This document shows positions 51,652 to 64,000 of a stretch of 64,000 bases of DNA, piece after piece (the stretch's first letter is position 1; each line of letters starts with the position of its first letter). Below the pieces are notes generated by a model that was not told the origin of the DNA, made no database searches, and saw only the letters and a program-made list of their open reading frames with translations. This stretch comes from Aegilops tauschii subsp. strangulata (Eukaryota; Streptophyta; Magnoliopsida; Poales; Poaceae), in the NCBI RefSeq assembly GCF_002575655.3, contig NC_053039.3, forward strand, positions 215,779,622-215,843,621, read 5' to 3'. The position numbers were made by a program, and so were the translations under genes.

Positions 51652-54600
51652 TGTGACGCCCGGATAATTAGACTACAGTAATTCCCTGCTATTGATGCCA
51701 CGTCACCTCTGACACTGTAGTTAATCCCGCGTTAGTGCAAAAACCAATTCAAACTCAAAATTGAGTAAAAGGCAAACAACAAAAGTTTTCAAACTTTAAA
51801 ACTAAAATGTTCGGGTTGTGCTAAATAATGCGTAGATAATTATGGTGGAGAACCACACTTTTATAAAATGTTCAAATATACAAATGGTAATAAAACAGTA
51901 GCAAAACTATTATTCAAATACTTTAAATACTCAACAATTACAAAATATTTTATTTTGGGTGCCAAGTTAATTGTGACAGTTGACTAATTAGTAATACTAA
52001 TTTAGGTGCTCATTTGGCATTTTACAAAACTAAAATAAAATGTAACTAAAATAAAACAGAAAAGAAACACACAAAAAAATGAAAAGAAAACCCCCGGCCA
52101 ATTGGGCTTTGGCCCACCAGGCCGCAACCCACCGGGCCGCCTGGCCGGCCCACCCTGCCGCGCACCTCCCCCCCACTCCCCCTTATCCACTCCCTCCCCC
52201 AAACCCTAACCAACCCCACGCACCCGATCCCCCCCCCACTTTCCTTGGCGCCCCCCTCTCCCCGATCTGGACGCGCCGCTCCCGATCCCGTCGTCATCGC
52301 CAACGGCCGGCGCCGCCTCGCCGAGCCTGACGCCGCCCAGTGCCGCCCCGCGCCCCTGACGCCGGCGCTCGTCCCCGGCGCCACCCCGACGCCCCACCTC
52401 GTCGCTCGCTGGACTGCCCCGCCCCGCCTCTCCATCGCCGGACGACCCCGGACCTCACCGCCGTCCGCCTCGTCCTCCTCCCCGTCGGCGCCATCGCGCC
52501 TCGCCGCCAAACTCCCCTGCAACGGGGGTGAGAACCCCATTCCCCCTGCTTCCCTTTCCCCGCCGTCCCGCACATCCACCGTCGCGTCGCCGCGCCCCTG
52601 TGCACTTCGCCGGGCCGCCGCCCACTCGCCGTACGCGCCCTTCCCCGCGCGCGCCCCGCTGCTGCACTGCCGCTGCTGCTTTCCGCGGCATCGCCCGCCA
52701 CTGACGTCGCAGCCCGACGCGCGGCAGCGCTCACCGCCGCCCCGCACCGCTCTACCGCACCGGCCCACGAGCCCCGCCGAGGCCACGGCCTCGCCCCGCC
52801 GTGCCGGGCTACGGCCACCGCCGGCGCCCCCTGTTGCCCCGTTCGGGTGCACGGGCGCCCACGCCCACACCCCGCGCTCGTTAACCCTGTTGGCCACATG
52901 GGCCTATGACAAGTGGGGCCCGCCCCTGAGAACAAAAAAAAGGAATTAAAAAGAAAATATAAATAATAAAAATAAAAATAATATATTAAAAATAATTAAT
53001 TAATTAAAGAATTAATTAACCTAATTAATTTTTGATTAATAAAACTAATCTAATAACTAAACTAATTAAACTGTTAGTTAATTAATTAATTAGTCAATGA
53101 CAGGTGGGTCCCGCACATCAGTTTGACCCAGTCAACGCCCTGTTGACTGCTGACGTCATGATGACGTCAGCAGGCACTATTCTGGATAATGTTGAGTTAA
53201 ATAAATTAAATAAATTCTAAAATGATTTAAAACTTTAGAAAATCATATAAAATAAACCGTAGCTCAGATGAAAATACTTTCTACATGAAAGTTGCGGAGA
53301 ACGACGAGACGAATCCGAATACGTAGCCCGTTCGTCCACCACACCTCCCTAACCTATCGAACACGCAACTTTCCCCCTCCGTTTCATTTGTCCGAAAATG
53401 CGAAACATCGGGAATACTTTCCCGGATGTGCCCCCCTTCGCCGGTACCACCTACTGCCGCGTTAGGACATACCTAGCACCGCGTTTTGCCTCCTTATGTT
53501 TTGTGATGCTTTGTTTGCTTTGTATTTACTATTTCCTCCCCCTCTCCTTCTCCGGTAGACTACGAGACCGACGCTGCTGCTGCCCAGTTCGACTACGGAG
53601 TTGACGACCCCTCCTTCTTGCCAGAGCAACCAGGCAAGCCTCCCCCCCTTGATCACCAGATATCGCCTATTCTTCTCTATACTGCTTGCATTAGAGTAGT
53701 GTAGCATGTTACTGCTTTCCGATATCCTATCCTGATGCATAGCCTATCCTTGCTACTACTGTTGTTACCTTTACCTGCAATCCTACATGCTTAGTATAGG
53801 ATGCTAGTTTTCCATCAGTGGCCCTACATTCTTGTCCGTCTGCTGTGCTATACTATCGGGCCGTGATCACCTGGGCGGTGATCACGGGTATATACTTATA
53901 TACTATATACATGACACATGTGATGACTAAAGTCAGGTCGGCTCGTAGGAGTACCCGCAAGTGGATTTTTGTGGCGGAGCGACAGGGCAGGTTGAGACCG
54001 CCTAGGTGAGAGGTGGGCCTGGCCCTGGTCGGCGTTCGCGGATACTTAACACGCTTAACGAGATCTTGGTATTTGATCTGAGTCTGGCCATTTGGTCTAT
54101 ACGCACTAACCATCTACGCGGGAGTAGTTATGGGTATCCCGGCGTCGTGGTATCAGCCGAAGCCTTCGTGACGTCAGCGACTAAGTGGCGCGCGCCGTGT
54201 TGGACCGCTTTGACGTAACCGCCGTGATCGTGTGGGTTGCTAGGTCTGCTCGCGGCCGCGTTCGCAACGTGCAGGTGTGCATAGGGCGATGGGCCCAGAC
54301 CCCTGCGCGCTTAGGATTAGACCGGCGTGCTGACCGCTCTGTTGTGCTTAGGTAGGGCTGCGACGTGTTGATCTTCCAAGGCCGGGCATGACCCAGAAAA
54401 GTGTGTCCGGCCAAATGGGATCGAGCGTGTTGGGTTATGTGGTGCACCCCTGCAGGGAAGTTTATCTATTCGAATAGCCGTGTCCCTCGGTAAAAGGACG
54501 ACGCGGAGTTGTACCTTGACCTTATGACAACTAGAACCGGATACTGAATAAAATACACCCTTCCAAGTGCCAGATACAACCCGGTGATCGCTCTCTAATA

Positions 54601-55255
54601 GGGCGACGAGGAGGGGATCGCCGGGTAGGATTATGCTATGCGATGCTACTTGGAGGACTTCAATCTACTCTCTTCTACATGCTGCAAGATGGAGATGACC
54701 AGAAGCGTAGTCTTCGACAGGACTAGCTATCCCCCTTTTATTCTGGCATTCTGCAGTTCAGCCCACTGATATGCCCCTTTACACATATACCCATGCATAT
54801 GTAGTGTAGCTCCTTGCTTGCGAGTACTTTGGATGAGTACTCACGGTTGCTTTTCTCCCTCTTTTCCCCTTTCTATACCTGATTGTCGCAACCAGATGCT
54901 GGAGTCCAGGAGCTAGAGATCCCGAGGATGATTCTACATGGAGTTCGGCTTCGAGGAGTAGTTAGGAGGTCCCAGGCAGGAGGCCTTGCCTTTTTGATCG
55001 TTGCTACTTTTGTGCTAGCCTTCTTAAGGCAGACTTGTTTAACTTATGTCCGTACTCAGATATTGTTGCTTCCGCTGACTCGTCTATGATCGAGCACTTG
55101 TATTTGAGCCCTCGAGGCCCCTGGCTTGTATTATGATGCTTGTATGACTTATTTATGTTGTAGAGTTGTGTTGTGATATCTTCCCGTGAGTCCCTGATCT
55201 TGATCGTACACATTTGCGTGCATGATTAGTGTACGGTCAAATCGGGGGCGTGACA
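51652..55255 (+). repeat. 5' LTR of the LARD (3,604 bp)
   Basis: Contains an extremely GC-rich block (52080-52920) with stop-poor frames on both strands, followed by an A/T-only-like block (52940-53100). Downstream is a unique region with GGGCCGTGATCACCTGGGCGG, an inverted GTGATCAC. No gene is supported in it. Confidence 0.93.
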
Positions 55256-55258
55256 AGT

Positions 55259-55274
55259 TGGTATCAGAGCCAAC
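55259..55274 (+). other. Primer binding site (initiator Met-tRNA type)
   Basis: TGGTATCAGAGCC follows the LTR end after a few bases. It is the usual complement of the 3' end of plant initiator methionine tRNA. Confidence 0.9.
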
Positions 55275-58200
55275 TGCCTGTAGGAATCCCCCTTTCCACA
55301 CTCCTTGGCCGAAGTCGAGTCTAGACATTACAAAACTTTTACTAACATGGTTGTGTGTCTTACGGGCCCACGTCGCCATTGGGTGGTATTAGGATCTTTT
55401 ACTCCCTGCCTATACTCTGGGACTCAGATCTCTCTTCTATTCGGGTTAAGTGAATTTTGCTAAATCTAACATTAGGATCTCGTTATCACTTTCACCCGGA
55501 GAGCCCCTTATTACTGATGATCGTCTGCTGCACGTGAAGACCCTGAAGATACTCTCCGCTGATAACCCGAGAACTTGTGTTCATCGCTTTTGCAATCCCC
55601 TTTCATCGATAAACTTCTATGGATAACCGCGTATACTCGCCATTCATACAATGTTTCCCAGTTGATCTTGTTATTACAAGATACCCCGAAATTATCTCTG
55701 TTGTTCCGAGAATCCTTGAACTTACTGCCTTGCTGTTCTTTGTCACCTGAATACCCCTACGGATAATTCTCGCACTTACCGAGTATCCTCTCATCCCCAG
55801 TGGATTCAAGTATATCACAAAAGTGTTCAGAATACCATTCGATCTTCCGAAAATCCTCAGGAGCCTATTGCTCTTGAAATTCTTGCTTACTAGCATTATG
55901 ATTAATCCCATAAGTCTCGAAATCTTATTGGCACCCCTTGTCATTATCTTTTTTAGTCCATTGATTCAATATGTTGCGAATGCTCGCAATCCTCAATCAG
56001 ATCCTAGAATTCATCCTTCCGGCTCAGACATCATTTTTAACATGAGCTGGATCTCGACCTATCAAATTGCCATCGATTGTAACCCTAAGCCTACTCAACT
56101 TATCCATCCTTGATCAGAGCGTTGCTTCTGACCCCCTGATTTGGAAATCATAAATTCTTTTGCATTTGAACTTTGAGTTAGTCAGTTGTTTCTATAATCA
56201 GATCTCCTTGCATTCTTCCTCCTCTGGTTGAGTACCGATGCTCACATCAGATCCCTTGTGGACCATCGGTTCCTTTGTTGGATTTTATCCGACAGTGTCC
56301 TTCCTATTGAATAACCTTGTGAGCCTTTCCATGGGTATATAATGCCTTTGGTAAATTGTATCATCTGCTTTTGAACAATGCTCTTCTTTCGAGCTTGTAA
56401 TATTTACTCCGAAGTTTGTGGTATATGTCCTAAAATGCCCCGATGGGTTGAACCTATGCTTTTCATAATATGTGTGAACTCAAAAGTTTTCATGAGTCAT
56501 ACTCTTCTGGTATTTTGCCAGATAAAAATTTTCAACACTGCAACTTCATCAAACGCGAGAAGTGAATGAAAGTTTATGCATTGAAGAAGTGGGAGTCGAC
56601 CTTGAACTTTGTGTTCATGCCCATAGACACGATGTAGATCTTATCATTAAAAGCTTCTCTTAAATTAATTATTCCCTTGGTCTAAGTTCATCTTATATCT
56701 GGGATCTGGCCTTTTGCAATCGTGGTTCCGACCATGTTCTCCTTTAAATACCATTTCTTGGACAAGTTAAATCACTTGTCTTCTGCATGTCAATACGCCT
56801 ACCCAACCTCTATTATGATCTACCTTTGAGTATTACCCCTGGTATCTCGAGGATATCTTACCATTGCACTACATCTTATAAACTTTGATGAAGTACTACC
56901 TTACCTTGTCTTTGTCACTTCATGGGCTCTGGGTTGTTTGTCAACCGAGAACACCGAATAGTGAATCAAGTCCGCACTCCGATTCAATAACTCTAAGCAA
57001 TTTTCGTTGCTTACGAGTTTAATAATCATTTAAGTCATTCCTAGCCTGATCGGCTATATCATTAGCGTGCTAAATTTTAACTGTGCTACCTGGTCCTTAA
57101 CCCCGGAGCACAACCTTCGATGATGAGCTAAGCTTACGCCGATCTTCCTCTCATACCATTTCACGTTGAACAACAAGCTTGATTTCAAGTTTGTGTCCTA
57201 CCCTTGGTTCCTATAACCGTCTGCTTCATCATTCCTTTGACTTGATGTCGTCGCTGATTGATTGCATCCTCTTGAAACCTCCCGGCAAATGTGTTGGATC
57301 ACCTTCAACACTTTGACTTCTTCCGAGATGTCAACTGTGTTCATGATGAGAAATACCCTCCTTGCCCTCGATGATTTTTATTATCATCGTCAACACCCTT
57401 GACTTCCTTTTCATCGCGAACTTGTCCACATTATGAATACAACTTGCTCTCCAGCTAGTGTTGTGTTCTGCCTTGAAGTATTACCGTCTTTTCTGTCGAG
57501 AATGTTGTGGGGATTGCTCCACCTCTTAGTAATTCTCTATATGATGATACTTCTCACCATCAACATTCTTCCTTGGTCCCGGTGTTGCTTTTAACCAGGA
57601 TACCAATATGCTAACGATGTTGTTTGAGTTATGTACTTCTATCAACCCTATTGCTTTGAAGTTAACGATCGAAAGTTCATTCTTAGACTGTTGGTTATTG
57701 ATTCGTCACTCTAATGTTGATCTTGCTACCTAAGCCCATATCTCGCGTGCACCGTCAACCAATGTTTAATCGTGTATGTTTCCTCGAGCATACCTCATTA
57801 TATCATTTGAACTGACAAAAGCTATCTCCTTGTTCACATAATTGTGGAAATCCATCTTCTGGAAATCTCGATGAATTGTCGCTGAGTCCATCAGCCACCT
57901 CCTAACCCTCCCCTTGAATTAATGATGAACTTTTGTTTCAGAACTAGCTTCCATGGTTCCTTTCCCGAGAAATCTTACGATGTCTTATCGTCAATTTGTG
58001 TCGCACCTTTTTCTTCTCAGGCATCCTAAGTCTGAGGTATCGTGACACCAATCAGATCTGAATCTCAGTCAGATATGATGGCTGGAACATATTTCCAAGA
58101 GTTATAACATTGGTCTCTACATAACCCGGTAAGGTGGTGTCTTTGCTTAGCACCCCTAGCCAGAGGACCTTTTGTTATAATTTCCTTTTTATCAAGGTTA

Positions 58201-59400
58201 ACCATTCTTCCATGAGGAAATTGAAAGACTTATTCTATATGTTGTTCCTGATGAATCCTTGTGTATTCCAAGTCTGTCTTTTGCTTGAAGACCATGTCAA
58301 TGCTATCTCGAAGCATGTCTGTGGTACTCCGAATTTCAATAAGAACAATTGAAGCATAATGCTAAACTTTCTTTATCAATTATCCAAACACCGTTGTATG
58401 GGTAATGGCATGAAATTTCTCTCCTCTTTCCTAAAGGGTTTTCTACGTTATATCCCAACATGGATATCATGCTCTGCTTACCCTTGGGAAGAATATACCC
58501 TTGAAATATGTGTTTAAACACATTTTCCTTTCCATTGTTCTGTTTAAATCTGATAATGATATTTTCCTTTCCATTATTTTGTTTAACCCTTCTTGAGTTC
58601 TATATGATCTAAGCAGCAATATTCTCCTGCTTATGTAAACACCTCGGTGTACAATTCTGTCAGTAAGACCCTGTTGCTTTTGTTGATGACATTCCGGTAA
58701 CCACCGATGGATGAGAACCTTGCCTATTGGTCCGCCTCGTTCAACGAGCAGGAAAATGGTTCTCTTTGTCCCTCGCCCTTGGTAGCAACGTTGTTGCCAA
58801 CATAACTGATAGGCTACCCTCTGACATGTCTTGCTATCATGACCGTGTAAGATGCCAACGGCCTTTCTACTTTTAACCCACATGGTGGGCCCATAACCCA
58901 CAGTTCCACAGGATCGAAACCTGACTCTCCTGTACACCCCTGTTGCCAAAGCTATTTATTTTGCTTGACTTCGTAAGTAATTCACGGGTCACCTGCCTAG
59001 TGCTCAATTTTGGTATCAGACACAATACTTATTCCCGTTGCTCAGAACCCTTCAGGCATCAAACGATTGCCTGCCCGCTCGAAACTTCCCCACGATACCT
59101 CCTTACTTTGCTCTTGATATTGTCTTAAATTTCCATTCGAGAGTTACTTTCCGCCACCTTCCCCGATGTTATCAACCAGATAGTCAACCGTTCAGAGGCC
59201 TATTATTCCGAAGTTACCCCTTGTCCTTCGTAAGTACGATGGAGTTCCCGAAGGAAGGATGCCAGCTTCATCATGATGACCTGAAGCAGGAAAATGAAGA
59301 CATCAACGTAATGGATCAACCGCTTCGAGAAGAGCAACCAAGATCGAGAATGCTCGTTAGAATTTCGTGGCCAAATCCCTTTTCCGTCACTTCCCCTCTT

Positions 59401-59437
59401 AAATCTCGGGACGAGATTTCTTGTAGTGGAGGAGAAT
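59401..59437 (+). other. Stem-loop and polypurine tract before the 3' LTR
   Basis: AAATCTCG-GGA-CGAGATTT is a perfect 8-bp stem with a 3-base loop (59401-59419). TAGTGGAGGAGAA then precedes the LTR start. Confidence 0.85.
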
Positions 59438-62400
59438 TGTGACGCCCGGATAATTAGACTACAGTAATTCCCTGCTATTGATGCCACGTCACCTCTGACA
59501 CTGTAGTTAATCCCGCGTTAGTGCAAAAAACCAATTCAAACTCAAAATTGAGTAAAAGGCAAACAACAAAAGTTTTCAAACTTTAAAACTAAAATGTTCG
59601 GGTTGTGCCAAATAATGCGTAGATAATTATGGTGGAGAACCACACTTTTATAAAATGTTCAAATATACAAATGGTAATAAAACAGTAGCAAAACTATTAT
59701 TTAAATACTTTAAATACTCAACAATTACAAAATATTTTATTTTGGGTGCCAAGTTAATTGTGGCAGTGGACTAATTAGTAATACTAATTTAGGTGCTCAT
59801 TTGGCATTTTACAAAACTAAAATAAAATGTAACTAAAATAAAACAGAAAAGAAACACAAAAAAATGAAAAGAAAACCCCCGGCCAATTGGGCTTTGGCCC
59901 ACCAGGCCGCAACCCACCGGGCCGCCTGGCCGGCCCACCCTGCCGTGCACCTCCCCCCACTCCCCCTTATCCACTCCCTCCCCCAAACCCTAACCTACCC
60001 CACGCACCCGATCCCCCCCCCCCACTTTCCTTGGCGCCCCCCCCTCTCCCCGATCTGGACGCGCCGCTCCCGATCCCGTCGTCATCGCCGACGGCCGGCG
60101 CCGCCTCGCCGAGCCTGACGCCACCCGGTGCCGCCCCGCGCCCCTGACGCCGGCGCTCGTCCCCGGCGCCACCCCGACGCCCCACTTCGTCGCTCGCTGG
60201 ACTGCCCCGCCCCGCCTCTCCATCGCCGGACGACCCCGGACCTCACCGCCGTCCGCCTCGTCCTCCTCCCCGTCGGCGCCATCGCGCCTCGCCGCCAAAC
60301 TCCCCTGCAACGGGGGTGAGAACCCCATTCCCCCTGCTTCCCTTTCCCCACCGTCCCGCACATCCACCGTCATGCGTCGCCGCGCCCCTGTGCACTTCGC
60401 CGGGCCGCCGCCCACTCGCCGTACGCGCCCTTCCCCGATCGCGCCCCGCTGCTGCACTGCCGCTGCTGACGTCGCCCGCCGCTGATGTCGCAGCCCGACG
60501 CGCGGCCGCGCTCACCGCCGCCCCGCACCGCTCTACCGCACCGGCCCACGAGCCCCGCCGAGGCCACGGCCTCGCCCCGCCGTGCCGGGCTACGGCCACC
60601 GCCGGCGCCCCCTGTTGCCCCGTTCGGGTGCACGGGCGCCCACGCCCACACCCCGCGCCCGTTAACCCTGTTGGCCACATGGGCCTATGACAAGTGGGGC
60701 CCGCCCCTGAGAACAAAAAAAAAGAATTAAAAAGAAAATAATAATAATAATAATAATATATTAAAAATAATTAATTAATTAAAGAATTAATTAACCTAAT
60801 TAATTTTTGATTAATTAAACTAATCTAATAACTAAACTAATTAAACTGTTAGTTAATTAATTAATCAATCAATGACAGGTGGGTCCCGCACATCAGTTTG
60901 ACCCAGTCAACGCCCTGTTGACTGCTGACGTCATGCTGACGGCATGATGACGTCAGCAGGCACTATTCTGGATAATGTTGAGTTAAATAAATTAAATAAA
61001 TTCTAAAATGATTTAAAACTTTAGAAAATCATATAAAATAAACCGTAGCTCAGATGAAAATACTTTCTACATGAAAGTTGCTGAGAATGACGAGACGAAT
61101 CCGAATACGTAGCCCGTTCGTCCACCACACCTCCCTAACCTATCGAACAAGCAACTTTCCCCCTCCGTTTCATTTGTCCGGAAATGCGAAACATCGGGAA
61201 TACTTTCCCGGATGTCCCCCCCCTTCGCCGGTACCACCTACTGCCGCGTTAGGACATACCTAGCACCGCGTTTTGCCTCCTTATGTTTTGTGATGCTTTG
61301 TTTGCTTTGTATTTACTGTTTCCTCCCCCTCTCCTTCTCCGGTAGACTACGAGACCGATGCTGCTGCTGCCCAGTTCGACTACGGAGTTGACGACCCCTC
61401 CTTCTTGCCAGAGCAACCAGGCAAGCCCCCCCCCCCCTTGATCACCAGATATCGCCTATTCTTCTCTATACTGCTTGCATTAGAGTAGTGTAGCATGTTA
61501 CTGCTTTCCGATATCCTATCCTGATGCATAGCCTATCCTTGCTACTACTGTTGTTACCTTTACCTGCAATCCTACATGCTTAGTATAGGATGCTAGTTTT
61601 CCATCAGTGGCCCTACATTCTTGTCCGTCTGCTGTGCTATACTATCGGGCCGTGATCACCTGGGCGGTGATCACGGGTATATACTTATATACTATATACA
61701 TGACACATGTGATGACTAAAGTCGGGTCGGCTCGTAGGAGTACCCGCAAGTGGATTTTTGTGGCGGAGCGACAGGGCAGGTTGAGACCGCCTAGGTGAGA
61801 GGTGGGCCTGGCCCTAGTCGGCGTTCGCGGATACTTAACACGCTTAACGAGATCTTGGTATTTGATCTGAGTCTGGCCATTTGGTCTATACGCACTAACC
61901 ATCTACGCGGGAGTAGTTATGGGTATCCCGGCGTCGTGGTATCAGCCGAAGCCTTCGTGACGTCAGCGACTGAGTGGAGCGCGCCGTGTTGGACCGCTTT
62001 GACGTAACCGCCGTGATCGTGTGGGTTGCTAGGTCTGCTCGCGGCCGCGTTCGCAACGTGCAGGTGTGCATAGGGCGATGGGCCCAGACCCCTGCGCGCT
62101 TAGGATTAGACCGGCGTGCTGCCGCTCTGTTGTGCTTAGGTAGGGCTGCGACGTGTTGATCTTCCAAGGCCGGGCATGACCCAGAAAAGTGTGTCCGGCC
62201 AAATGGGATCGAGCGTGTTGGGTTATGTGGTGCACCCCTGCAGGGAAGTTTATCTATTCGAATAGCCGTGTCCCTCGGTAAAAGGACGACCCGGAGTTGT
62301 ACCTTGACCTTATGACAACTAGAACCGGATACTGAGTAAAATACACCCTTCCAAGTGCCAGGTACAACCCGGTGATCGCTCTCTAATAGGGCGACAAGGA

Positions 62401-63043
62401 GGGGATCGCCGGGTAGGATTATGCTATGCGATGCTACTTGGAGGACTTCAATCTACTCTCTTCTACATGCTGCAAGATGGAGATGACCAGAAGCGTAGTC
62501 TTCGACAGGACTAGCTATCCCCCTTTTATTCTGGCATTCTGCAGTTCAGCCCACTGATATGCCCCTTTACACATATACCCATGCATATGTAGTGTAGCTC
62601 CTTGCTTGCGAGTACTTTGGATGAGTACTCACGGTTGCTTTTCTCCCTCTTTTCCCCTTTCTATACCTGATTGTCGCAACCAGATGCTGGAGTCCAGGAG
62701 CTAGAGATCCCGAGGATGATTCTACATGGAGTTCGGCTTCGAGGAGTAGTTAGGAGGTCCCAGGCAGGAGGCCTTGCCTTTTCGATCGTTGCTACTTTTG
62801 TGCTAGCCTTCTTAAGGCAGACTTGTTTAACTTATGTCTGTACTCAGATATTGTTGCTTCCGCTGACTCGTCTATGATCGAGCACTTGTATTTGAGCCCT
62901 CGAGGCCCCTGGCTTGTATTATGATGCTTGTATGACTTATTTATGTTGTAGAGTTGTGTTGTGATATCTTCCCGTGAGTCCCTGATCTTGATCGTACACA
63001 TTTGCGTGCATGATTAGTGTATGGTCAAATCGGGGGCGTCACA
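59438..63043 (+). repeat. 3' LTR of the LARD (3,606 bp)
   Basis: Colinear with the 5' LTR. Visible differences include an extra GCTGACGGCAT near 60935, changes around 60466 and scattered single bases. Ends GTCACA at 63043. Confidence 0.93.
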
Positions 63044-64000
63044 GTCTCCTTAATGATGCGCATACTTCGAGGAAGGGAGGCAGCCGACCATTGGGAGCCG
63101 GCTACGCCCCAGGCCGACTGGGGGAGGCTTGGCCGCCTTCGAGCGTCTCTCTGCTGAAGGGGCCCGCCGCTCGCGGGCCATACTGGCGCCTGTCGTGGGT
63201 GGCGTCATGGTCAACATGGCAACAGTGCCGCACCAGACGGGGGATGGCCGACCCGTACGGCGCACTGTGGCCACGCGTGCTCCGGGATTCGGGGGTGGCA
63301 GGCTGTACTGTAGCCACGCCCCGTCTCGTCACTGTTATGTGGGTGCAGCCCTTGAGAGTGCAGTCTTGGCCGGCTTCTGGGAGTTGGTCCTCTTGTGGCC
63401 GGCTTCTGGGAGTCGGTCCTCTCGTGGCCGGCTTCTTAGAGTCGGCCATCTTGTGGTCCTCTTCGGGAAGGTTTTTAGGGCCGGGTCGCCTTCCAGTAGT
63501 CGGCCGGTGAGATAGCCGGCCAGGGGAAGGCGGCCATGTGCATTGGATGCTTGAAGGCTTGATCGGCCCGATAATTTTTGAAGAGCCAGGGGGAGTCGGT
63601 TAGGCTACCCGTGGCCATTTACTCCGACAGTAGTCCCCGAAGCTGGTTGGGCTTCGAGACTGAAAGGAGGACGAGAAGCTCAATCAGCTTCCTATCTTGG
63701 AGAGTCAGCAGCTAGGAGCCGGCTCTGATCAGGTACGCCATCTTGGTGAGGTCTTGAAGTCTAAAGGCGGGAGCCAGCTGGTGCACACGCCGGGCTGCGG
63801 GCCGGCCGCTTGCCGCCCGCGTGCCACGTGGCATCCTCCGGCTGGAAAAGCCTGCCAGCCCACGCGCGTGACGGGACGCCGCCGCAGGCCGGGGCCCACC
63901 ACTCCCATGCCAAGGCCTAGGCGTGGATTTTCTGTGGCCCAAAACGGGCCGCTCGCCTTCCAACGGCAGTTTCCGCACGCTGTTAGGGCGCAATAATCGC
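63044..64000 (+). mobile_element. Outer LTR retrotransposon, right half
   Basis: Resumes with GTCTC after the LARD and continues GC-rich to the window end, with AGTAGTCCCCGAAGCTGG near 63630. Whether the LTR ends inside the window is not clear. ORFs in it overlap on both strands and are not supported. Confidence 0.65.
63368..63455. repeat. 28-bp tandem repeat, three units
   Basis: GGCCGGCTTCTGGGAGT(T/C)GG followed by TCCTCTTGT occurs twice, and a diverged GGCCGGCTTCTTAGAGTCGG follows. Confidence 0.85.

Larger units (their letters stand above)
55256..59437 (+). other. LARD internal domain
   Basis: 4.2 kb with only short ORFs. No retropepsin, reverse transcriptase or integrase motif could be found in any frame. 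T-rich on the plus strand. It ends in the palindrome and polypurine tract. Confidence 0.8.
51652..63043 (+). mobile_element. Complete LARD-type non-autonomous LTR retrotransposon (11,392 bp)
   Basis: LTRs 51652-55255 and 59438-63043 begin TGTGACGCCCGG and end GTGACA/GTCACA. They are flanked by GTCTC at 51647-51651 and 63044-63048, a perfect 5-bp duplication. The primer binding site and polypurine tract are intact. The internal domain (4.2 kb) has no gag or pol, so mobility needs proteins from another element. The long LTRs and empty interior match large retrotransposon derivatives. The palindrome and purine tract before the 3' LTR are reminiscent of Tekay/Del-type Gypsy elements. The LTR pair is nearly identical by eye, implying a recent insertion. 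Confidence 0.93.

Noticed and set aside
52046..52949. ORFs of 283 and 234 codons in the LARD LTR
   Set aside because: Opposite-strand, low-complexity frames in a GC-rich block. In the other LTR copy (59990-60730) the frames are broken by small indels.
58467..59442. ORFs of 160 (minus) and 134 (plus) codons in the LARD interior
   Set aside because: No domain or retrotransposon motif. The plus ORF runs into the stem-loop and purine tract.
63010..63996. Several GC-rich ORFs at the right edge
   Set aside because: Mutually overlapping on both strands within an LTR; no motif.

Overview
The window is intergenic and genic-fragment DNA from a large grass genome, most likely a Triticeae species (wheat, Aegilops, barley or rye). 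The reasons are nested LTR retrotransposons of several families, Stowaway and Tourist MITEs with intact TA and TAA target duplications, CACTA-type ends, a LINE, GC-rich plant leaders with TATA boxes, and introns with GT/AG borders. There is nothing prokaryotic here: no operons, no CRISPR and no recognisable rRNA or tRNA gene. No gene in the window can be called intact with confidence; the best candidate is a single-exon ORF at 29102-29842 (-).

Layout. 1-2793: two abutting LTRs of minus-oriented retrotransposons. 2794-4360: spacer holding a duplicated block and a LINE/SINE-like tail. 4360-28400: a cluster of five related, decayed, plus-strand gene units (called U1-U5 here) whose first exons, splice donors, leaders and a short module (peptide frame LDFSGTAQ) recur. 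Interleaved with them are MITEs, hairpin elements, a copia protease fragment inside U3, a CACTA-like arm (11287-13629) and a minus-strand gene remnant with duplicated exons (13630-17891). A 2-kb pyrimidine-rich region lies at about 18.4-20.8 kb. 28400-34835: a hairpin, a divergent ORF pair (29102-29842 minus, 30231-30632 plus) and a second, longer copy of the CACTA-like arm.

34836-45620 is a 5'-truncated Ty3/Gypsy element: dead gag-pol on plus, an intron-containing antisense gene with its own TATA box on minus, and a short 3' LTR. It abuts a copia LTR fragment (45621-46502), a LINE with a broken reverse transcriptase (46503-49641), a two-exon gene scrap (49642-49948) and a further LTR fragment (49949-51036).

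51037-64000 is one LTR retrotransposon terminal sequence split by a complete 11.4-kb non-coding element at 51652-63043. That element has 3.6-kb near-identical LTRs, an initiator-Met-tRNA-type primer binding site, a polypurine tract and a perfect GTCTC target duplication, which is the LARD architecture. Its internal domain encodes nothing recognisable, so it must depend on proteins supplied in trans.

The most unusual content is the U1-U5 cluster with its repeated module, and the minus-strand exon array at 13.6-16.7 kb. Neither matches a named family that I can identify with certainty; U5 has weak B3-like features. Family names of repeats are given only at the level the sequence supports.
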